The notes beneath the pieces are model-generated. The model had not been told where the DNA came from. It was given only the letters and a program-made list of their open reading frames with translations, and did no database searches. A DNA stretch of 64,000 nt from positions 18,661,873 through 18,725,872 of the forward strand of contig JAJEKV010000013.1 of assembly GCA_021234155.1 (NCBI GenBank), written 5' to 3'. The stretch is from Isoetes taiwanensis. Taxonomy: Eukaryota > Streptophyta > Lycopodiopsida > Isoetales > Isoetaceae. Both the position numbers and the translations under genes were made by a program. Shown here in pieces: positions 1-12,440 of the stretch (positions within the stretch are counted from its first letter, which is position 1; each line of letters begins with the position of its first letter).

Positions 1-2470
1 CTGTTGTACTTCGTTCAGTTACGTATTGCTGCTAGTCGATGGATGTGAACTACAAGGTGCTTGAATAATTGGTGGGATCTCGCCTTCAGGTTTTAATAAA
101 GCTTGAAGAGAAATGCATCAAGATGTTTAGAACAGAATTTATAATTTAGATGAAGAGCCTCTTGAAATAGAAAGTCTAGGCAGGGAGGAGGAGGTGGAAA
201 AGCCTGATCAAGGTCAAAATTAAGACAATGATAGAAATGTGGCAGTGGGGGACATGAGGGGAACTAGAATATCATCCTAGAACATGGACGTCTAGGACAT
301 GGCTGAAGCAAAGGCAAGAATAACATCTGAATCAAGAAAAATAGGAATTGGAGTCACAGACAAAATTGGAGAAGAGGATATGAGAGTGGAATCAGGGAAC
401 TAACAATAGTATATGAAGACTAGAGGGTGGGTATTGGCTCGGTGGGGCTGGTGACTGGAATTAGAACTAGAACTAGAACAGGTGAACATGAGCGATACAG
501 AATGTTGAGTGATCTATGGGTTATGCAATGCAAACTGAAAGGAGCCGAAGTGCAGCACATGTGGGCTAGCAATGAGATTGAAGAAAAGTACACAAGAAGT
601 TCCCTCAAAGCGGAGGCAAAAGGTCACGATTATATTATGTGACTATGCTCGAGGGAAGTCTCATGTCCCTCAATCTCCTGCTTGAGCTGGGAGTGTTAGA
701 GCCTACATTACAGAGTGGTGTGCTTGAAACTAGCATTACTATCCATAAAACATTAGAACCACTATCGAGTTGTGCGGAGCATCTAACTTCTCAAACTCCA
801 ACTCAATCACAATTAGAAATCCTTTATTATCCTTAGTAGAAGTAATAAACCCCTAGATGGAGAAATGGAAGAGGAATCGACAAAATGTCGTGGCCAGTTG
901 AGAGTCTCAATTACATGGATCCAGACGCTTTAGGGGCATTCATGGACCCTGGATGCCATAGGTGACAATGGAACATTCGGAGGTCCACACACTGCCGAGG
1001 CTGGATTGCTCCTTCTACAGGCATGGTGGCATTTACCCAGGATGGAGGGGGAAGCCATTGGTGGCACAGGAAATGGACCAAGCACTCACCTTCCCTCTCA
1101 AAAGGCGTTCTCCACATTTATTGAATTCTGAATTTGATTCTCTATGGTGCTGATCATCCCGGGGTGTGAGATCCTTGACACATCATCTGAAGGCCTCTTC
1201 GTTTAATCTCCGAGAGCAAACCATCATTCCAAAGGAGATTACTTTGATGCAATTTGCCGAAAACTCATTATAGCTGCGGAGAGGATGCTACCCTTCCCTA
1301 AGGTTCTTGAGTCACAGTGGCAATTTTATTGCATTGACTTTTGGTATCTCAAAAAAGTCTCTATGCCAAGGAAAATTGCAAGAGACTTCACTTGAAAATC
1401 ATCCACTTCGAGCATTGGTTGAATAAGCTATTTGTGATGTTAGGTGTTGGATATACGTGAGATGCAAATGGTAATCCGAGAAAGTTTGATGAAAAAATCC
1501 TACGATCTTATGGAAGAGTGCAAATCAAAATAGATAAAAAGAGAAGTCGAGGCAGTCAGCTAAAGAAAACCATGAAGAGTAAATACTAATTACAACACGA
1601 AAGAAAGGTTACAGATAGTATGGACATAAAAAGAAAGGAAATTTGAGACTAACTAAGGAAGCATTGGCGGTTGAAAAAGAATGATGGGAAGAAGGGATGA
1701 GGATGGACGAAGATGTATAAAAGGTCTTGGTTAGAAAATAAGACTGAACCGATGAAACGGAGCGAAAAATAATTAACAAAGACTGTGGCCGCAAACTGGA
1801 TAATAGATCAAAAAGCAAAGTAGATCTGGAAAGAAGGAAAGAAAAAGGCAACTGGGATCATTAGAACTGGCCGAAACAAAGTTATCATGAAAAATAAGAA
1901 ATTACAAAATAAAAGAACAGATGAATGTAAAGATAGATTAAGAAAATGATGTCGGATCTGCAACTCGGCTCACGCAAATATAGGCAACAAAACCGAAAGA
2001 AAATTATCGAATAAAGAAAAAACAAATTACTGGACAAAGCTCTAAAACAAAGACCCCTGCTACAAAACTATGGACCGCGATACCGGTACGAACTACTTGG
2101 GCAAAGCCGATCCTTGGCTCGATGAGACAATGTCGGCTTCGACATGTCATTTCCTGAAGCTCAACATACTTTCGAGTTAATTTTGATATAGCGGGGAGTT
2201 AGCTATCCTATGTAATAATGAGATGGCCTCGCACTTGCCTTAAAGTCCTCAATAGAAAGAATATAACTCAGACTCGCATAAGGAGAGGGTTGATTGAGAC
2301 CATCATGAACAACTAGTAATGATTGCGTTGTAGGCATAAGTTAAGCCCCAGTATTGGGCGAAAACAACCTATTCAGCTTTCGGACTCCTTTTCATAAATC
2401 TAATAAAATAGAAATCCAAGCCTAACATTGGTGTTGAGTTTTAAAGAGTTTTGGTGCATTCGACATTTCA
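1..2470. other. Unassigned degenerate sequence
   Basis: No gene or repeat family is recognisable. Short open frames (for example + strand 427-642 and 962-1153) show no known motif and are each closed by stops. The composition resembles the decayed LINE remnants further right, but I see no reverse transcriptase or endonuclease signature here. Confidence 0.4.
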
Positions 2471-2473
2471 CTG

Positions 2474-3135
2474 CTTCCCACCTTCCTTCCTCCATTCTTT
2501 TCATTCCTTCCATCTTTCCTTCCATTCCTTCGGGTCCATTCCATTCCTTCCTTCCATTCCACCCTTCCATTCCATTCCTCCATTCCATTCCTTCCACCTC
2601 CTTCTTTCTTTTCCTTTTTCCTTCCCCTCACTTCTTTATCTTATTCCATTCCTTCTTTCCTTTCCATGTTCCTTCCAGATCCTTCCTTCCTTTCCTTCTT
2701 CCTTCCTTCCATTCCGTTTCCTCCCTTTTCATCTTCCGTTTCCTTTCTTCCCTTTCTTTCTTCCTTTCCTCTTCCTTCTTCCCTTCCTTCCATTCCTTTC
2801 TTCTTCCATTCCTTCTTCCTTCCTTCCATTTCCATTCCTTCCTCTTTTCCATTCATTTCCTTCCTTTCCTCTTTCCTTTTCTTTTCCATCCCTCTTCCTT
2901 CCTTTCCATCCTTCCTTCTTCATGTTCCTTCCCATCTTCCACTTTCCTCCAGCACTCAGTTCAGCTACCTTTTGATTTTTCTTTCCCTTTCCCTTTACTT
3001 TCCATGCATTTTCTCTTCTCACCCGCCCCCACCCTTTCCCTCTTTTCCCTCTTCTTTTTTTTTTTTCCTCTTCTGGAGTGCTTTTTTGCCCTTCACATTC
3101 TCTCTTTCCTGCTCCTTTTCCTTTACCCTCTTCCA
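2474..3135. repeat. (TTCC)n / TTCCA polypyrimidine tract
   Basis: About 660 bp in which the + strand is almost entirely pyrimidine, built on imperfect TTCC and TTCCATTCC units. The long open frames on both strands (Ser/Phe/Pro-rich on +, Glu/Lys/Arg-rich on -) are artefacts of the tetranucleotide repeat. A tract of this kind could form triplex DNA in vitro. Confidence 0.9.
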
Positions 3136-3139
3136 TAAG

Positions 3140-4680
3140 ACCAATGCAATCATGTTGGTAGAAGTTGTCTTGAGATCTCGACCTTTGGATGCACCTAGAT
3201 GATCTTAATGCATTCAAAATTAGGGCTTGATCAATCCAAGATTTCTGATTGCCTTAACATTATAAATATATATATAAGATGTAAGAACAGAAAATACTAA
3301 AAGTGCATTATAAAATGCAAGAGGAATGTGGAGAATTGATCATCTTCTTTTTTATTTGAGAGGGGCTTTTGGTTTCTGTCTTGAGAATGTAAGCATGCTT
3401 ATTTGGATCGCAGTTTCCTCTCTTACCCTTAACGTATTTTGTTGGCATTGTGGTTGCCTCTTTATTTCAAACATTCACGTCAACCAGACTTCTATGGCTA
3501 TATGCTCGAATTTTCCTTCCTTGCTGCATCTTCCTTCCCACGGCTTACGGAACAAAATTTTGGAAGAGCTTAAATGAGTATGGCTTTGTGTGATTCTCCC
3601 CTTGAATCCTTCTTTCCTTTCTTGACTTATGGTCTCCTGAAAAGGCCGAATCTTTGCGAGATAGTTTCCATTGAAGCCCTTTTTCGATCTTTTCAAAAGA
3701 CCAACATCACGGCGGATATTTTGCATCGTGCGCATGAAGTTGCGATTGTTTCATGGATTTTTACGTTTAAGATCAAGATCAAGTAAGCGGTCGCCAAAAT
3801 GGGGACTATTTTTCTTAAACAATGTGTTGTACCTCTTAAGCTAGCGAGTGGTGTCGGGAACATGAGTAGGTCGCCTCGAGATTCAATGTATATCATCGAG
3901 CGGGAGAAGCCATTGGATCGAGATTACCATAGCTATGGTGATTGCAATAAAGAAGGATGAATGGGAAATGAGTACAATATATGGTGAAGGAATCTCTTTA
4001 AATAAAAACATGTCATATCTCGAATAAGGCTAAGGGATCATCTTGGGGTAGTTGGTAGATGGATAGAAAATCCCACATGGGAACAAAGAATTTGCAGTGC
4101 AGTAAAGAGATGAGCCATTCATCCTACATCATCTGGCATACCAGTCATTAAGGAATAGGTGGTGTCTTTGACCAGACTTTACAAAGCCACGATTTCCAAT
4201 AATCTAAGTAACCTTAGAATACCCTAGTATTGAGGAAACTTTTGATAAACAGACATAATATGCTATTATAAGACTTGGAGAATATTTGAGATTAAAGAGT
4301 AACCTCATCCTTATTAGAAGGGTGTCATATAACTTTTATTGATTGTTATAATCTTTGCCTCTAATAGACCTTTTGTTGTTGGGTGAAAGCACGCTAGAAT
4401 TATTACCATCTAAAGTTCTTTTTAGGAGTCGAAACTACCGAGAAAAGTACCTAGCAGGTCTTGAGACTTGTATAAATGTCTCGATAGCAATGGATTTGAG
4501 AGTTGATTCATTCATTTTAATCTCCTAATAGTATTGTTATCCTCTAATACTATAAAATTGACATATTGACTTTCAATTAAAAATTTTGGATTATTAATGG
4601 AAAGAAAAAGCAGAAAGTGCCGAGTTTAAGTACCGATGTAGGTACTTTTGGGGTTCAAAAGTGGTACAATAGCATACTTT
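3140..4680. other. Unassigned degenerate sequence
   Basis: AT-rich, no recognisable coding region. A 70-codon frame at 3574-3786 (+) and its antisense counterpart have no known motif. The stretch ends at a LINE-type 3' tail near 4685, so part of it may be an unrecognisable LINE body. Confidence 0.35.
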
Positions 4681-4684
4681 CACC

Positions 4685-4750
4685 TAGTCTCATAGATGAA
4701 TAAAATGTTTATTTCGTTTCCTCCTCCCTCCCTCCTCTCTCTCTCTCACA
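4685..4750 (+). repeat. LINE-type 3' tail with CT-rich tract
   Basis: TAGTCTCATAGATG is followed by an A/T-rich spacer and a (CTCC)/(CT) tract. This is a weak match to the better-preserved tails near 6737, 10651 and 11856, where the same order is seen: GTCT-ATAGAC motif, TTCATT-like repeats, pyrimidine run. Confidence 0.55.
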
Positions 4751-4777
4751 TAATAGAAAACTAGTTTACATGGTGTT

Positions 4778-5960
4778 GTAGACTTTAGAAAGCATTTGAT
4801 GAGGTGTGGCGTGACAAATGTGGGAAAAGGTTGGATAAGTTGAAGGTGCCCAAGGGCCCAGAGATGCAGTCAGGAGTTTTGTATGAAAAAGTGCTTGTGC
4901 AATTATCTTTATCATTTTCATTGAATATCGGACCATGTAGAAAGCGATCTTGGGGTGAAATAAGGATGTCGCTATTTCCCACATTGTTTGGACTTTATTG
5001 ATAGTTTAGAGGATTGGTTTCTTAAGAATTGCCCAAGGGAATGGAAATACATGGATATAATGATCGATTCTTGAATGTCACGAGATGATGTAGTCATTTT
5101 GCATGCTCTAAGGATGATACTCAAAACACTTGGAAGGTTTCTTGATTTTGTGATCAAATAGGTATGCAGTGAACCTCAAAAAGCGAGCATTATAATGGCC
5201 AAGTGCTTAAACAAGAACCCATCTTAGGATATAAGGGGTATGGTAAATATGTGGCAATTCACTCACGGATATTTGGGCCTTAGCAATGCTTAGGAATCAT
5301 AGATGGAACCATGCATCACCTGGCAATTGATGGTGGACAAAGGGCTTTATGTGTACTGCATTCGGGCATGTGAAGAACACATCTTTGGTCATGGAATCTT
5401 AAGGTGAGACTCTTTCAGCCACTTGTCACGAGGCATAGTCTTATATGGATGTGAAATTTGGGGATGGGGTTGCCTGATGCTTATGGGATGATATTAAGCA
5501 AGATTAAAGCCCAAACACCACTCTATGATGTTAAGCGGTGTGGTCTCATGTCTTTAGAGAGAGCAATCCTTAGGGTGGTACATATTTTGAAAGGTGTTAC
5601 TCATGGATGACACTAAAATTACATGCAAAGCTTTATTAGCCAGTGAGGAGAATGGTTTGTGTCAAGATGTCAAGTGGCTCAATAAATGGGATATACAATG
5701 TGATGAAGTGGTTCTTGATAAAATCGATTTAAGACAATGGATATCGAGGAAGGTACATAAGAAGATGTGATGGTAGCTCAAGATCAAAAATGATTTGTAT
5801 AAGCAAAATATTAACCCGTTGGAAATACTTGAGCACCTGAGAAATATTTCTATCCAAAAAGACATACTATTGCGAGTTGACTTACTTCACATCATTTAGG
5901 TGTGGAAATGGATAGATGGGACATATATTCTAGAGATCAACATAAAATATGTGGGGAGAT
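4778..5960 (+). pseudogene. Degenerate LINE reverse transcriptase fragment
   Basis: Interrupted frames match the palm and thumb of a non-LTR retrotransposon RT. 'KAFDEVW' near 4790 is the first catalytic block, with D followed by the usual Phe context. 'YEKVLVQL' follows. Around 4980-5100 come 'FPTLFGLY', 'SLEDWFLKN' and 'DDVVILHA', the remains of the catalytic LYADDVV box. Near 5500, 'SKIKAQTPLYDVKRCG' matches the thumb-to-C-terminal segment also present near 9740. At least four frameshifts and several stops make it non-functional. It belongs to the same family as the copy at 8040-10440. Start and end are approximate because the flanks are too worn to assign. Confidence 0.75.
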
Positions 5961-6736
5961 AAAGTAGAGGATGAGAACTGCATTGCTTAGATGTCGACGC
6001 ACGATACGGGAAGGGACTACTTGAGAGACACAAAACCCCGGTAGGCCGACGACATCATTCATCCACAATGATGTACAATGTTTGAAGAATAGAGAGGTAG
6101 CCCGACCATAGGAACAATATCGAGACTACCGTAAAAGAAATGTACACGGGCAATATAGAAGGTAATACCAAACAACTTCTCGCCGGGATAAAAACCCGCC
6201 TTTCAGGTTTTGAGAAAACCCTGAGAAATGGTCATGACAACCTTGAATGTGTTGCACGGAAAACCCGAGAAGGAGAGATGGGTTGATGGCGAACTAAAAT
6301 ATACCAGGACCCGAGCGAGAGCCTGCAAGCACTAAAGAACCCTAAAAACACGTGAATGGTTAGAAAAGCAAACTCAGCCTTTACTTGCTTGAGGGGCGGG
6401 AAGGGAGGAAACAACGAGAATAGAAGAAGAGGCTGCTGTGAGAAAATGAATGTAGAAGCTGAAAAAGGAAATAGCCTTATATAGTAATACGTCCCTTCGA
6501 ATGGCGATCGATGGCTCGGATCGATGCTAATAATATAATGTGATAAGTTGGAATAAACTACGAAGATCTATAACTTTTTCACCATAAGTAAGTTTACTGA
6601 AGTATTTGATTGAGCTTTTCACGGTATAAGTTTGTATACATAATCATAATGTTGATGATAATAGCCAGTTTGAGTGGTGATGAGCTAGATGAGGACTCAA
6701 AACAATACATTATTTTACGATGACATCTAAAATTGT
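5960..6736. other. Probable LINE 3' portion, unassigned
   Basis: This runs from the end of the recognisable LINE thumb/C-terminal region to the next LINE tail at 6737, and is probably the decayed 3' part of that element. No domain is recognisable. The short minus frame at 6232-6414 has no motif. Confidence 0.35.
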
Positions 6737-6826
6737 GCGTCTAATAGGTCTTAGGCCTCCATAAGGTAACTCTCTCTCTCCCTCCTCCCTCCTCCCTCCT
6801 CCCTCTTCCTCCCGCTCTCTCTCAAG
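6737..6826 (+). repeat. LINE-type 3' tail with (CTCC)n
   Basis: GCGTCTAATAGG begins the tail and is followed by a (CT)n and (CCT)n tract that ends near 6826. It shares the GCGTCTAATAG core with the tail at 10651. Confidence 0.65.
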
Positions 6827-6829
6827 TTG

Positions 6830-8040
6830 GCCACATGATCCATTTTTACATCTCTCTCGTGCTGTCTGGCGAGACAATTTTGCTCAAATATGGCAGGAGA
6901 GATGGAAGGCGAGAGACAATAATATCTAGTCCTCCTAACGAGACCCCGTTAGCCGGGCCTAACAAATTGACATTCAAACCATTGCTAGATTTTTTTGAGA
7001 TGCTTTTCAGTTTCCTTCCCTGTTCTTCACCTCTATTATTCCGGTTCTATTTCTTCATATTACGTGAGACCCTAGGAATATAAGCTTGACCTGGCTTCAA
7101 TGTTGATCCTACATCGCCCGGACATGGAGGATTGCGAGCGAATCACCCTCACATAATGCTTTTACCCATAATCTTTCCTTTTCAAGTTGGATCAAACTTT
7201 TGGCTATAGGCGGACTCCCGGGCTGTGCCTTGGATGCAGTATTCGAGAAGAGAATACTTCTGGTTGGGTACTTAACTAACGGATGAAACTTAGTAAAAAT
7301 GCCCTAGCCACAGTTAGGTGAGAATTATCTCTCAAAGTCAAGAATGGCGAAACTCCTCGACGTTCTCTCATGATCTCATAAAAAATCTCTCTCGAGGCAT
7401 CTCTCATGGATCATGTGGCCAAGGCATCTCTCTCTCCCTCCCCTCCTCCTTCCTCCCTCACCTCCTCGAGTTCGAGACCCGCGTGGGAATCGCAATCTGA
7501 ATTGAGATTGTCAAAACCCACCGGATGCAATGTAAAATAAATTTGGGAAGCGAGGGCCAAATTGAGCAATGTAGTGTGGTGTGTGGTCACATGTCCAGTT
7601 GGATGATGCCTAGTGGCAGGCGTTAAAATACTCTCCCCTCCCTCCCCTCCCCCTCTCCTCTCTCTCCCTCTCCTCTCCCTCTCTCCCCCCTCTCCTCTCT
7701 CTCTCTCTCTTCAACAAGCAAGCGTCTATATTAAGCTCGGGTGGAATCCTTTATGGATGGAAGAGATGGATAGAAATGAACTTAGCGAGATGGGATAGAA
7801 ATTCGAGATGATAAAGCATATACTACGGATAGGAAAACACTTGTTAGATATGCGGTGGCCCTAGTCTAAATTTATAATGGAGTTACGCGGATTTCAGGAT
7901 CAGAAAAGTGTACTTGCAAAGGGAAGGCGTGAAGTCGACTATATAATTGGAGGGAAGAAATACTAAACAAAATCAAGATGCTACATGTTTGGGGCCTCAA
8001 CACGAATCGATCATGTTCCTATATCAATCCATTTGTTAGT
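6830..8040. repeat. Unassigned DNA with CT-rich microsatellites
   Basis: No gene found. Pyrimidine tracts lie at about 7424-7460 and 7629-7712; the second is a long run of CTCC and CT units. Short frames at 6835-7083 and 7318-7500 carry no recognisable domain. Confidence 0.5.
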
Positions 8041-10440
8041 AAATGGAAGTAGCAGATCCTATCATAGAAAATCAGCCACATAACCGCGTCAGAATGGATA
8101 GGAAGGGCTGATACATATCAGAAAGCATGTAGAGGAAGGTTCTAGAATTGGAAGATCTGAAGCATGCGGTAGAGTTGGATAAACATATTCTGAGGAGATC
8201 ATTATAGATGCCATAATGAGCTTTGCTCACAGAGGAAGGCAAAGCTCTCATACAGCGGCTAGTTTTGTGAGTGATTGTAAGAACAAAGCGAGAGGAGTAT
8301 ATAATGAGGATGACACTATAAAGAAAGTGAAAAAAAGAGAGAATATGTTGCAATGGTTAAAAAAGAAAGCGAGGATATTTAAAGAGGAAAGCGGAAAGAC
8401 ATGCACGTGAACTATTGCGAGAACTGATCTTTTGGGGTGATTAAAGCGAGAGACCAGCTGGTAACATGGATGTAGATGTTATGCAATTATTCCAACATGT
8501 CAGCGGTATGCTCCAGTTAGAAGGAATAAACTCCTAAAACTATGATGGAACAATGAAGTTTCGAATCGGTAATATCTAGTAAGGGCGTAACCACGAGGAA
8601 TATATAGAGATATCAGCGGGTAGGCAGCAGATTCATACGGGTGTAGCTGAAATACAAGAATGGGCTGGTGGTGAATTTGACGAACCCATTACAAGGATGT
8701 TTAATGCAGCCACCGTGAGGGTTTTCGAGTCTGGCGGAGTTAGCAAGGTTGTGTACCCATTTTAAGGCGGCGACAAAGTCTGATCTCAATAATTATAGAA
8801 CCATTACGGTCTCAAACATATTCTCAAAGCTTTTGCTTCCATATTAGAAACAAAATAGCCAAGTGAATTTGAAGGCATGATTTGAAACGAAAGACTGGGT
8901 TCAAAGCGTCTGAGGTCCTGATTGATCACCTGATTACACTCAAAGGTGATGATGATGGATCACGGTTAAGGAAAAAAAGAAACCTCTATATCTTGTTTTT
9001 GTTGGTTTAGTAAGGCGTCGACATGGTATCGAGGATTGCCTATGGGAAAGAATGAGACGTTAAATATCCGGTGGAATATAGAGATGCAACTAAGTTGTAT
9101 GAGAAGGTACGTAGTAGAATTATCTTTTCCTCTAAACACTAGAAATGTAAAGATAGGGTGATAAGTAATGTTAGATAAGCGGAGTGCCCTTTATCTCAAC
9201 TCTATTTCAGCCTATTTATATAGATGAATTGGAAGAATGGATTACAAAACATGGGGATCGGGTGTCTGCTTGCTGGTTATGCTCTTGCTATCTTCTTATA
9301 TGCCGATGATGTGGTACATGTTCGAAAGAGAAGGAAGATCTCCGGAAGCATCTTAATGTGTGTAATTTCTGTGATACCAATGGGCATGAGTAAACTATCA
9401 AGACCCAATCAATGGTAGTGGGGTCGAGGAAAAGCTGTGACTTTTATTTTAAGGGACGGAAGATAGATGCCAGCAGCGCCACAGAAATATTTGGGGCTGA
9501 TCTTGGACAGAAAATTTTAAGATGGAACAAATACATTGAACAAAGAGCGAGTGGGGTCTAAAGCACTTTATGCCATGCCGAAGTTGTGGAAAAGCTTACG
9601 TTTGGAATATGGATATGAAAAAATGTACAAATCCCTGATTCAATCAGTTGACCTATATGGATGGTTGGGGACACGGATTACCAAATTGCACGTAGGCTCC
9701 GGTGAAAAAATTGAGAAAAAGTTTCTGTGCATGGAATTAGGAGTCAAGACTCAAACCCCTTGTAAGGAAAATGATGTTAAGCGGAGTGGGGTATGATTCA
9801 GGCGAAGCATTAATACAAACTTTGACATATATGAATAGAATCTGAGAAGCTAGATGAGCAAGACTACCATGTCTAACTATGACTGAGAGCATGTGAATGG
9901 ATGGTATAGGAACATTGAGAAATGGGCGGCCAAATGGAATATGAACATAAGTTGTCCCAAAGGCAGGATTAGGGATTGGGTAGTAACTAATATCACGGCG
10001 AGCATTGTGGAAGGGCAAAACAAAAATGGTAGCATATCGAATCATGAATCAGAGCACTCTACTGAGCAAAATGCTTGAAGGTGACATGTCAAGTATAAAG
10101 CGCCAAGGCAGTTCTTGCATGTATCATCATCATGCGGGTATAGAAGAAGAGAGGTAGATGGAAGAAATATCCCTAGGGAGAAGAACATGCAGGTGGCATG
10201 CGGAAATAGCGAGATCGAAGGCGAGACACATGTACACTCTTGTGCCCGACATGACACTAAGGGAGAGATATAGGATGTGAGGAAACATGCTGCGACTTAT
10301 TTGATTCTGCAAGTCACCCGGGTTCCAGCGCCTCGTTGTAAGTGGCCATGCAATGTAAAGTTGGTGGGGGAGAGGACCCACTTGACAATGTAAAAAGTGG
10401 TGGGGACCCATCTGGGTGTGTTGTAAAGTGTCACATAATA
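8040..10440 (+). pseudogene. LINE ORF2 remnant (RT domain)
   Basis: This is the best-preserved LINE reverse transcriptase in the window. In order, across several frames: a basic spacer ('KKVKKRENMLQWLKKKAR', about 8320-8380); the RT start ('SQ..NYRTITVSN', about 8780-8815); 'LITLKGDDDGSRLRKKRNLY' (8930-8990); 'CPLSQLYFSLYIDELEEWI' spread over two frames (9190-9245); the catalytic 'LYADDVVHV' (9296-9322); 'RKHLNVCNFCDTNGHE' (about 9340-9390); 'YLGLILDRKF' (about 9490-9520); and thumb and C-terminal blocks 'SKALYAMPKLWKSLRLEYGY' (9556-9615) and 'EKKFLCMELGVKTQTP' (9714-9760). Stops and frameshifts throughout show it is dead. I do not see the endonuclease domain here. The C-terminal zinc-binding region is probably the Cys/His-containing stretch near 10,200-10,260. 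Confidence 0.85.
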
Positions 10441-10650
10441 GATGGGATGTATGGCGTGGCGTTAAAATCTCTTCTTCTTCTAATCTTGAAATTTGTGCAG
10501 ACTATGCAGATATAAAATTTGCATGTATTACTAGTATAGACAGGATTTTATTAAAGATGATGATGAAAGAAAGTTGAATGAGATAAATTAATTACTTGAT
10601 ATGGAAGCTCATCGGATCGGGTTGGAAGGATGTATAAATCTTTTTTTTCA

Positions 10651-10699
10651 GCGTCTAATAGACGTGCTTGGTGGATGTAAAAAAATTCATTCATTCATT

Positions 10700-10786
<87 letters not shown>
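10651..10786 (+). repeat. LINE 3' tail: CGTCTAATAGACG hairpin, (TTCA)n, (CT)n
   Basis: GCGTCTAATAGACG contains the perfect inverted repeat CGTCTA-A-TAGACG. It is followed by ATTCATTCATTCATTTCAT and then about 85 bp of (CT)n from 10,702 to 10,786. Its position right after the LINE C-terminal region identifies it as the element's 3' end. Confidence 0.8.
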
Positions 10787-10799
10787 AAAGTGACGAGGA

Positions 10800-11835
10800 G
10801 TTGTGTTTGGGGCCAATAGGTTGACCATCTCAATTTTCATTATAAGGGTGAAATGGTTGAGATAGTGAACTCGTATAAGTGTTGGGTGTGCATTTGGATA
10901 AAGTCATAGTTGGAACCTTGTTGTTGAGCAAAGGATTAATGGGGCACTTAAATCTCTCTACAATGTCACGAGCGTACTAGTGGCAAGCTGAGATGTGGAA
11001 TTTTGATGCGAAAGACTTGTATCGTGTACTTATGCGGTCGGTCATCCTATGGATGTAGTGGGGGGCGGATCTAGCAATAGATACATGGAGCGGGTAGAAA
11101 GTTCAAAAGTTTTAAGAATTTGAATTGGGGCTAAAACTCAAACACCATCGATATGTTGCTGAGAATGTGGTATGTTGCCCTTGGGTCGGGCTGTGTAGGC
11201 GCTCACGTATCTTTATGAATCTGATTTGAAATAGCCGGAGATGCTCTCCCGCGTTTGGCGTTGGAGGAAACTAGACACAAAGGATGGTTTCTGGCGACAT
11301 TTGTGATATGGATGAAGATGGGGAATGGATATGGGAGAGCTAGTACTGGCCGGGGACTGATATTGGACTTGGGTATATGACCATACCATGAGAAGGCAGG
11401 TGTCCCGAGTAAGAAAATTTCTGAGCAATCATCAATCTTATTCAGGAAATAAAACAACTGAAGAAAACCTATCATTTGGACACAGACATCTAATTAGAAG
11501 ATGAGACTTAGCTACGCCTGAGACTTGGAGTGGAGATAGGGAGATGGGTGACATCCCTCATGGTGATTCTACAAATTTGTGATATGCAAGAAGTGGAGGA
11601 GGAACAAGATGTGATCATAAGATGTCCATCTTTTGCATGGCTTAGGCATAAGCATTCTATAGAATTAGCTTCTTTGCTAGAATTTTTGAGCTACCCCGGT
11701 CACATGATTGGGAAATACTTAAAAGAGTTAATGCTCCAAAGAGAAAGTATACTACAATGCAGAACAATGAGAGAAGAAGAGTTTGAGGAGCTAATGCAAT
11801 CTTGTAGAAGATGCATTAGAAGATATATTCTATAA
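10800..11835 (+). pseudogene. 5'-truncated LINE ORF2 C-terminal fragment
   Basis: This fragment begins inside the thumb region. Broken matches near 10,990-11,130 ('DLYRVLMRSVILWM', 'KVQKFXEFELGLKLK') parallel 'EKMYKSLIQSV..' and 'EKIEKKFLCMELGVK' in the previous copy. The last 101 codons (11,530-11,835) are open and form the protein's C-terminus. They include 'EEEQDVIIRCPSFAWLRHKH', a Cys/His stretch in the place where L1-type LINEs carry a C-terminal zinc knuckle, and end with 'CRRCIRRYIL' and a stop. The stop lies about 20 bp before the conserved 3' tail. This is the only place where the true end of this LINE's ORF2 is clear. Confidence 0.75.
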
Positions 11836-11855
11836 TGTTGAATGTACATAAGCGG

Positions 11856-11973
11856 GCGTCTCATAGACACGGTGGTGGGGCGTAATAAATAAACATTTCA
11901 TTTCATTTCTCTCTCCCCTCCCCTTCCCATAGACGTAATATCATTTCATTCTCCCCCTGCCCTCCCCCCCCCC
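11856..11973 (+). repeat. LINE 3' tail with TTCATT and CT/C-rich tract
   Basis: GCGTCTCATAGACACGG is followed by an AATAAATAAACATTTCATTTC stretch, CT-rich DNA, a second ATAGACGTAATATCATTTC unit and a C-rich run ending near 11,973. It closes the LINE fragment whose ORF ends at 11,835. The tail unit appears twice in tandem here. Confidence 0.75.
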
Positions 11974-12440
11974 AATCTTTGAGGTTACAAATGCTAGAAT
12001 TTTATCCTTGGAGAAGATGTATCATGTATATTATGTTTGTCGTCATTGTGATTATGTAAACATTGGCACAAAAGAAAACAGTCATAAGTGTAATCTTTGC
12101 AAGAGCCACCGAACTATTTGCCATGCCTACGGATGACCTTTGTAAACAAGTTATTTTTAATATCTAAGAACAAAAAATATCACATTCATTTTTGATGTAA
12201 TGTATAAAGATCTTTTGGGGTTTAATGTTGACTTTTCAATCATTGTATAAGAAATGCTATTATTGGGATGGCAAATGATTAGATCTAATCTAAATTCCTA
12301 TTGACTTTTCATATGATTGCAAATGATTAGATCTAATCTAAATTCCTTTGGTATATCATTTAAAAGGTAATTACATTGCCTTTATCATTCTATTATATTC
12401 TTTATCATGAAAGCTGACAGTTTTTATATAGACAGAGGTA
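11974..12440. other. Unassigned AT-rich DNA with a small tandem duplication
   Basis: No coding signal. A segment of about 45 bp carrying the palindrome GATTAGATCTAATC occurs twice (about 12,268 and 12,314). Confidence 0.5.

Noticed and set aside
2428-3217. Long frames (up to 236 codons) on both strands
   Set aside because: They are translations of a TTCC-type microsatellite; Ser/Phe/Pro or Glu/Lys/Arg monotony, no domain.
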